This document shows positions 5,590 through 7,865 of a stretch of 7,865 bases of DNA, piece by piece; position 1 is the stretch's first letter, and each line of letters opens with the position of its first letter. The stretch covers positions 1-7,865 of the forward strand of contig DEPD01000170.1 of the NCBI GenBank assembly GCA_002358575.1, in the 5' to 3' direction. The notes below the pieces were generated by a model, which was not told the DNA's origin, ran no database searches, and saw only the letters and a program-made list of their open reading frames with translations. Source of the stretch: Lachnospiraceae bacterium UBA3401 (GTDB lineage: Bacteria; Bacillota; Clostridia; Lachnospirales; Lachnospiraceae). The translations under genes and the position numbers were made by a program.

Positions 5590-5619
5590 TTGTCATGCTA
5601 TGGAACTGTATGCTATAAT
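5590..5619 (+). promoter_or_regulatory. Strong extended -10 sigma-A promoter of mscL
   Basis: TTGTCA (5590-5595, one mismatch to TTGACA) and a perfect TATAAT (5614-5619) are 18 bases apart, with the extended -10 motif TGC directly before TATAAT. Transcription should start near 5626 and give a leader of about 43 bases with an AAGGAG ribosome site. This is one of the two best promoters in the window. Confidence 0.85.
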
Positions 5620-5668
5620 TAGGAATGTTTTTTAAATTCAATACAATAAGAAAAGGAGAAAACAAACG

Positions 5669-6094
5669 ATGAAAAAATTCTTTGAGGAATTTAGAAAGTT
5701 TATCAGTAAGGGAAATGTGATGGATATGGCTGTCGGTATTATAATCGGCGGTGCCTTTACCAGCATTGTCTCCTCGTTGGTAAATGATGTGATCAATCCA
5801 ATTTTAGGTCTATTTGGCGGCATGAACTTTGACCAGCTTACCTGGAATATAACAGGTGATGTCACATTGTATTACGGGAAATTTATCACTGCTGTGGTCA
5901 ATTTTCTAATTATGGCATTAATTGTATTTCTGATAGTCAAGGTTATGAACACAGCAATGTCCCGCATTCAGAAGACAGAATCGCCCAAGGTTCCTACCAC
6001 AAAAAAATGCCCGTTCTGCAAATCTGAAATCGCTATAGAGGCAACCAGATGCCCACATTGCACTTCACAGCTTGAAGAACAGGAACAAGGCTAA
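5669..6094 (+). CDS. mscL: Large-conductance mechanosensitive channel MscL with C-terminal zinc ribbon
   Basis: The protein forms a homopentameric membrane pore that opens under high membrane tension and releases solutes on hypo-osmotic shock. The 141 residues show the amphipathic N-terminal helix (FFEEFRKFISKGNVMDMAVG), TM1 at about 18-42 with the glycine-rich gate segment AVGIIIGGAF, the periplasmic loop, and TM2 at about 70-95. Instead of the usual C-terminal helical bundle the end carries four cysteines, C114-x2-C117-x10-C128-x2-C131, a rubredoxin-like zinc ribbon, then a short acidic tail. I have the impression that such tails occur in other Firmicutes MscL proteins. A metal- or redox-linked role is only inference. 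The start follows AAGGAG. Its own promoter is at 5590-5619. The stop codon overlaps the end of rsmA on the other strand. Confidence 0.96.
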   Translation: MKKFFEEFRKFISKGNVMDMAVGIIIGGAFTSIVSSLVNDVINPILGLFGGMNFDQLTWNITGDVTLYYGKFITAVVNFLIMALIVFLIVKVMNTAMSRIQKTESPKVPTTKKCPFCKSEIAIEATRCPHCTSQLEEQEQG

Positions 6095-6948
6095 AGCAGC
6101 TCTGTCAGTACAGCAAATTGTTCTAATGTAAGTGCTTCTCCGCGAATTGTTGACGACAATCCCATCTTTTCCAGCGCAGCCAAAACGTTTTCTTTTGTAA
6201 TCGTTAACTCAGCGGCGTTGACAAGCCCATTGACAAGCGTTTTTCTGCGCTGATTAAAGGATGCGCGAATAATATCAAACATCTTTTTTTCATCTGAAAC
6301 CATTATCTGTGGTCTCTCAGAACAGGTAAGCTTTATAACAGCACTGTCAACATTAGGGCGCGGCATAAAACACCCCGCTGGAACCGTCATTATAACCTGC
6401 GGCTTTGCATAGTAGTTTACAGCCAAAGACAGTGCACCGTAATCTTTTGTGCCTGGTCCTGCCTGCATACGTTCCGCCACTTCTTTTTGCACCATAATTA
6501 TAATGCTTTCAAGCGGCACATGACGCTCAAAAAGCCCCATAATAATTGGTGTTGTAATATAATAAGGAAGGTTTGCAACAACTTTTATCGATTTTCCATA
6601 ATTTCTTTCCTGCACAATTGCATTGATATCCACCTTTAAAATATCTTCATTGATAATGGTAATATTGTTGTAGGTCGCCAAGGTATCCTGTTCAAGAATT
6701 GGAATTAGCTTTGCATCAATCTCCACCGCAACGACTTCCCGCGCTCTCTCACAGAGATACTGGGTCATTGTGCCGATTCCTGGACCAATCTCCAGCACAC
6801 AGTCTTCTGCTTTCACTCCTGCCGCATCAACAATCTTTTCAAGTATATTTGCATCGATTAAAAAATTTTGTCCATATTTTTTCTGAAAATGAAATTGGTA
6901 TTTCTGTAATACAGCAATAGTATTGGTCGGATTTCCCAGCGTTGCCAT
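6091..6948 (-). CDS. rsmA: 16S rRNA (adenine(1518)-N6/adenine(1519)-N6)-dimethyltransferase
   Basis: RsmA (KsgA) uses S-adenosylmethionine to dimethylate two adjacent adenines in the 3'-terminal helix 45 of 16S rRNA late in 30S assembly; its loss gives kasugamycin resistance in other bacteria. The 285 residues are full length. Motifs seen: KKYGQNFLID (23-32), SAM motif I LEIGPGIGT (52-60), acidic VAVEID (73-78) and NEDIL (100-104), the catalytic NLPYY (126-130), FMPRPNVDSAV (194-204) and FNQRRKTLVNGL (231-242). The ATG at 6948 has GGGAG seven bases before it. It is 15 bases after the tatD stop, so it is co-transcribed from the promoter at 7787-7815. The stop TAG overlaps the mscL stop on the opposite strand by four bases, and no terminator separates them. 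Confidence 0.97.
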   Translation of the reverse strand: MATLGNPTNTIAVLQKYQFHFQKKYGQNFLIDANILEKIVDAAGVKAEDCVLEIGPGIGTMTQYLCERAREVVAVEIDAKLIPILEQDTLATYNNITIINEDILKVDINAIVQERNYGKSIKVVANLPYYITTPIIMGLFERHVPLESIIIMVQKEVAERMQAGPGTKDYGALSLAVNYYAKPQVIMTVPAGCFMPRPNVDSAVIKLTCSERPQIMVSDEKKMFDIIRASFNQRRKTLVNGLVNAAELTITKENVLAALEKMGLSSTIRGEALTLEQFAVLTELL

Positions 6949-6963
6949 AGCCTTTCTCCCTTC

Positions 6964-7728
6964 TTATATCCGATACATCTGTCTGGCATTTTTCTCTGTC
7001 ATAGATACGACCTCATCATAGGACATTCCTTTTATTTCCGCAATTTTCTGTGCTATATACGGTAAGTTTTGCGAGGAATTTCTACTGCCGCGTTTAGGTT
7101 CTGGGGAAAGATAGGGGCAATCTGTTTCTAACAAAATGCGCTCGATTGGAATCGCCGATACGACTTCTTTTAATTTTTTCGCATTTTTAAATGTAATAAC
7201 ACCGCCAACTCCAATGTAAAATCCCATTTTAATATACGCTTCTGCCATCTCTACGCCATAAGAAAAACAGTGAATCACTCCGCCGATTTCCCAAGCATTT
7301 TGTGCCGCCAAAATGTCATAAGTATCTTTTGCAGCCTCTCTCGAATGAACAATCACTGGCTTTTTTATGCGTTTTGCAATCTCTAACTGACGCGCAAACC
7401 ACAACTTTTGAATCTCGTGCGCTGGTTCCTCCCAGTAATAATCCAATCCAATTTCTCCAACTGCCACCACCCTTTTATGCATACACTGCCCTTCAAGTTG
7501 CGCAAAAGTCTCCTCATTTAGTTCTGTCGTCTCACTTGGATGCACGCCTGCCGCCGCATAGACAAAAGAATACTTTTCAGCAAGTGCAATGCTTGCCGCT
7601 GTGCTAGACAGGCTTGCACCTACATTTACAATAAAACCAATCTGATTCTCTTGCATCGAAGCAAGAAGTACATCTCTATCCTCGTGATATGCATCATCAT
7701 CATAATGCGCATGTGTTTCAAATATCAT
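6964..7728 (-). CDS. tatD: TatD family metal-dependent hydrolase (DNase)
   Basis: Members are TIM-barrel enzymes of the amidohydrolase superfamily with two metal ions. Several have shown 3'-5' DNase activity, and roles in DNA repair or DNA fragment turnover are proposed. The 254 residues are typical of the family. Expected ligands are all present: His6 and His8 (ETHAHYD), Glu92 (GEIGLDYYW), His128 (IVHSRE), His153 (VIHCFS) and Asp203 (LLETDCPYL). The late KRG-x-RN loop (212-217) is present, although the residues after it, SS, differ from the common EP. The ATG at 7728 is preceded by AGGAG at six bases. It is the first gene of the tatD-rsmA operon; in many Firmicutes rnmV (RNase M5) sits between the two genes, and here it does not. 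The exact substrate is not inferable. Confidence 0.95.
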   Translation of the reverse strand: MIFETHAHYDDDAYHEDRDVLLASMQENQIGFIVNVGASLSSTAASIALAEKYSFVYAAAGVHPSETTELNEETFAQLEGQCMHKRVVAVGEIGLDYYWEEPAHEIQKLWFARQLEIAKRIKKPVIVHSREAAKDTYDILAAQNAWEIGGVIHCFSYGVEMAEAYIKMGFYIGVGGVITFKNAKKLKEVVSAIPIERILLETDCPYLSPEPKRGSRNSSQNLPYIAQKIAEIKGMSYDEVVSMTEKNARQMYRI

Positions 7729-7758
7729 AGCAAGCTCCTTTTATATCTTCACAGTTTC

Positions 7759-7784
7759 TAAACGGCAAATACTTTTGTCGTTTA
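7759..7784. promoter_or_regulatory. Dyad overlapping the predicted tatD-rsmA transcription start
   Basis: TAAACG (7759-7764) pairs with CGTTTA (7779-7784). Inside, past one mismatch, CAAA (7766-7769) pairs with TTTG (7774-7777) around a four-base loop. The predicted start site near 7780 lies inside the right arm. A dyad here could be a repressor operator, or the leader could start with a stabilising 5' hairpin. No known operator consensus was recognised. Confidence 0.4.
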
Positions 7785-7786
7785 CT

Positions 7787-7815
7787 ATAATAATCGATAT
7801 CCAAATAGATGTCAA
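7787..7815 (-). promoter_or_regulatory. Near-consensus sigma-A promoter of the tatD-rsmA operon
   Basis: On the minus strand a perfect TTGACA (7810-7815) is followed after 17 bases by TATTAT (7787-7792, one mismatch to TATAAT). Transcription should begin near 7780, about 52 bases before the tatD ATG. This shows that the operon starts here and is not just read from a gene further upstream, such as metG, which often precedes tatD in Firmicutes but is not seen in the remaining 50 bases of the window. Confidence 0.85.
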
Positions 7816-7865
7816 TCTTCACGATTAGAAACATTGCTTCCTCTTTTTGTGAACTACCCATTGTC

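Larger units (their letters stand above)
5296..5668. other. Divergent intergenic spacer between the DUF4261-like gene and mscL
   Basis: This 373-base gap has no coding gene. From left to right it holds the ribosome site and leader of the DUF4261-like gene (5296-5331), a small hairpin (5332-5358), the 167-bp inverted-repeat element (5355-5521), an AT-rich stretch without visible signals (5526-5560), a 9-bp palindrome (5565-5586), the mscL promoter (5590-5619) and the mscL leader. I could not find a convincing promoter for the DUF4261-like gene. If one exists it would fall near or within the inserted element, so the element may have changed expression of that gene. Confidence 0.7.

Noticed and set aside
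6095..6135. Terminator after mscL
   Set aside because: Only a weak CTGT/ACAG stem is visible without a T-run, and it lies inside rsmA coding sequence.

Overview
The window looks like a chromosomal piece of a low-GC, probably motile Gram-positive bacterium, most likely a clostridium of the Lachnospiraceae type. This is inferred from AT-rich spacers, strong AGGAG/GGAGG ribosome sites, a class of chemotaxis receptor common in that group, an MscL with a C-terminal zinc ribbon, and the tatD-rsmA gene pair. No marker gene names the species. There are seven supported protein genes. Six lie on the minus strand; only mscL is on the plus strand. No tRNA, rRNA, CRISPR array, transposase or phage gene is visible.

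Left part (1-2216, minus strand): a hairpin-rich non-coding stretch (1-137), an unrecognised three-helix membrane protein (138-875), and a secreted, C-terminally membrane-anchored protein with a 12-copy pentapeptide repeat and a lectin-like middle domain (1080-2216). The two genes are separated by a spacer with a hairpin and a good promoter, so the membrane protein can be expressed on its own.

Middle (2310-5295, minus strand): a complete methyl-accepting chemotaxis protein (2310-4022), preceded by both a sigma-28-like and a sigma-A-like promoter candidate. Upstream of it is a cytosolic protein with a DUF4261-like C-terminal half (4168-5295), which ends in an intrinsic terminator just before the receptor promoters.

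Divergent spacer (5296-5668): 373 bases holding a 167-bp element with 57-bp imperfect terminal inverted repeats (a MITE-like or structured-RNA element), a further small hairpin on each side of it, and a near-consensus extended -10 promoter driving mscL.

Right part (5669-7865): mscL (plus) meets rsmA (minus) tail to tail with a 4-base overlap of the stop codons. rsmA is the second gene of a tatD-rsmA operon driven by a near-perfect sigma-A promoter at 7787-7815. These are housekeeping functions: turgor release, 16S rRNA dimethylation and a metal-dependent nuclease.

Nothing seen here forms a clear new multi-gene system. The most interesting object is the 167-bp inverted-repeat element. All five of its transition-type arm differences keep G-U pairing in the plus-strand RNA only, which suggests selection on a transcript structure.
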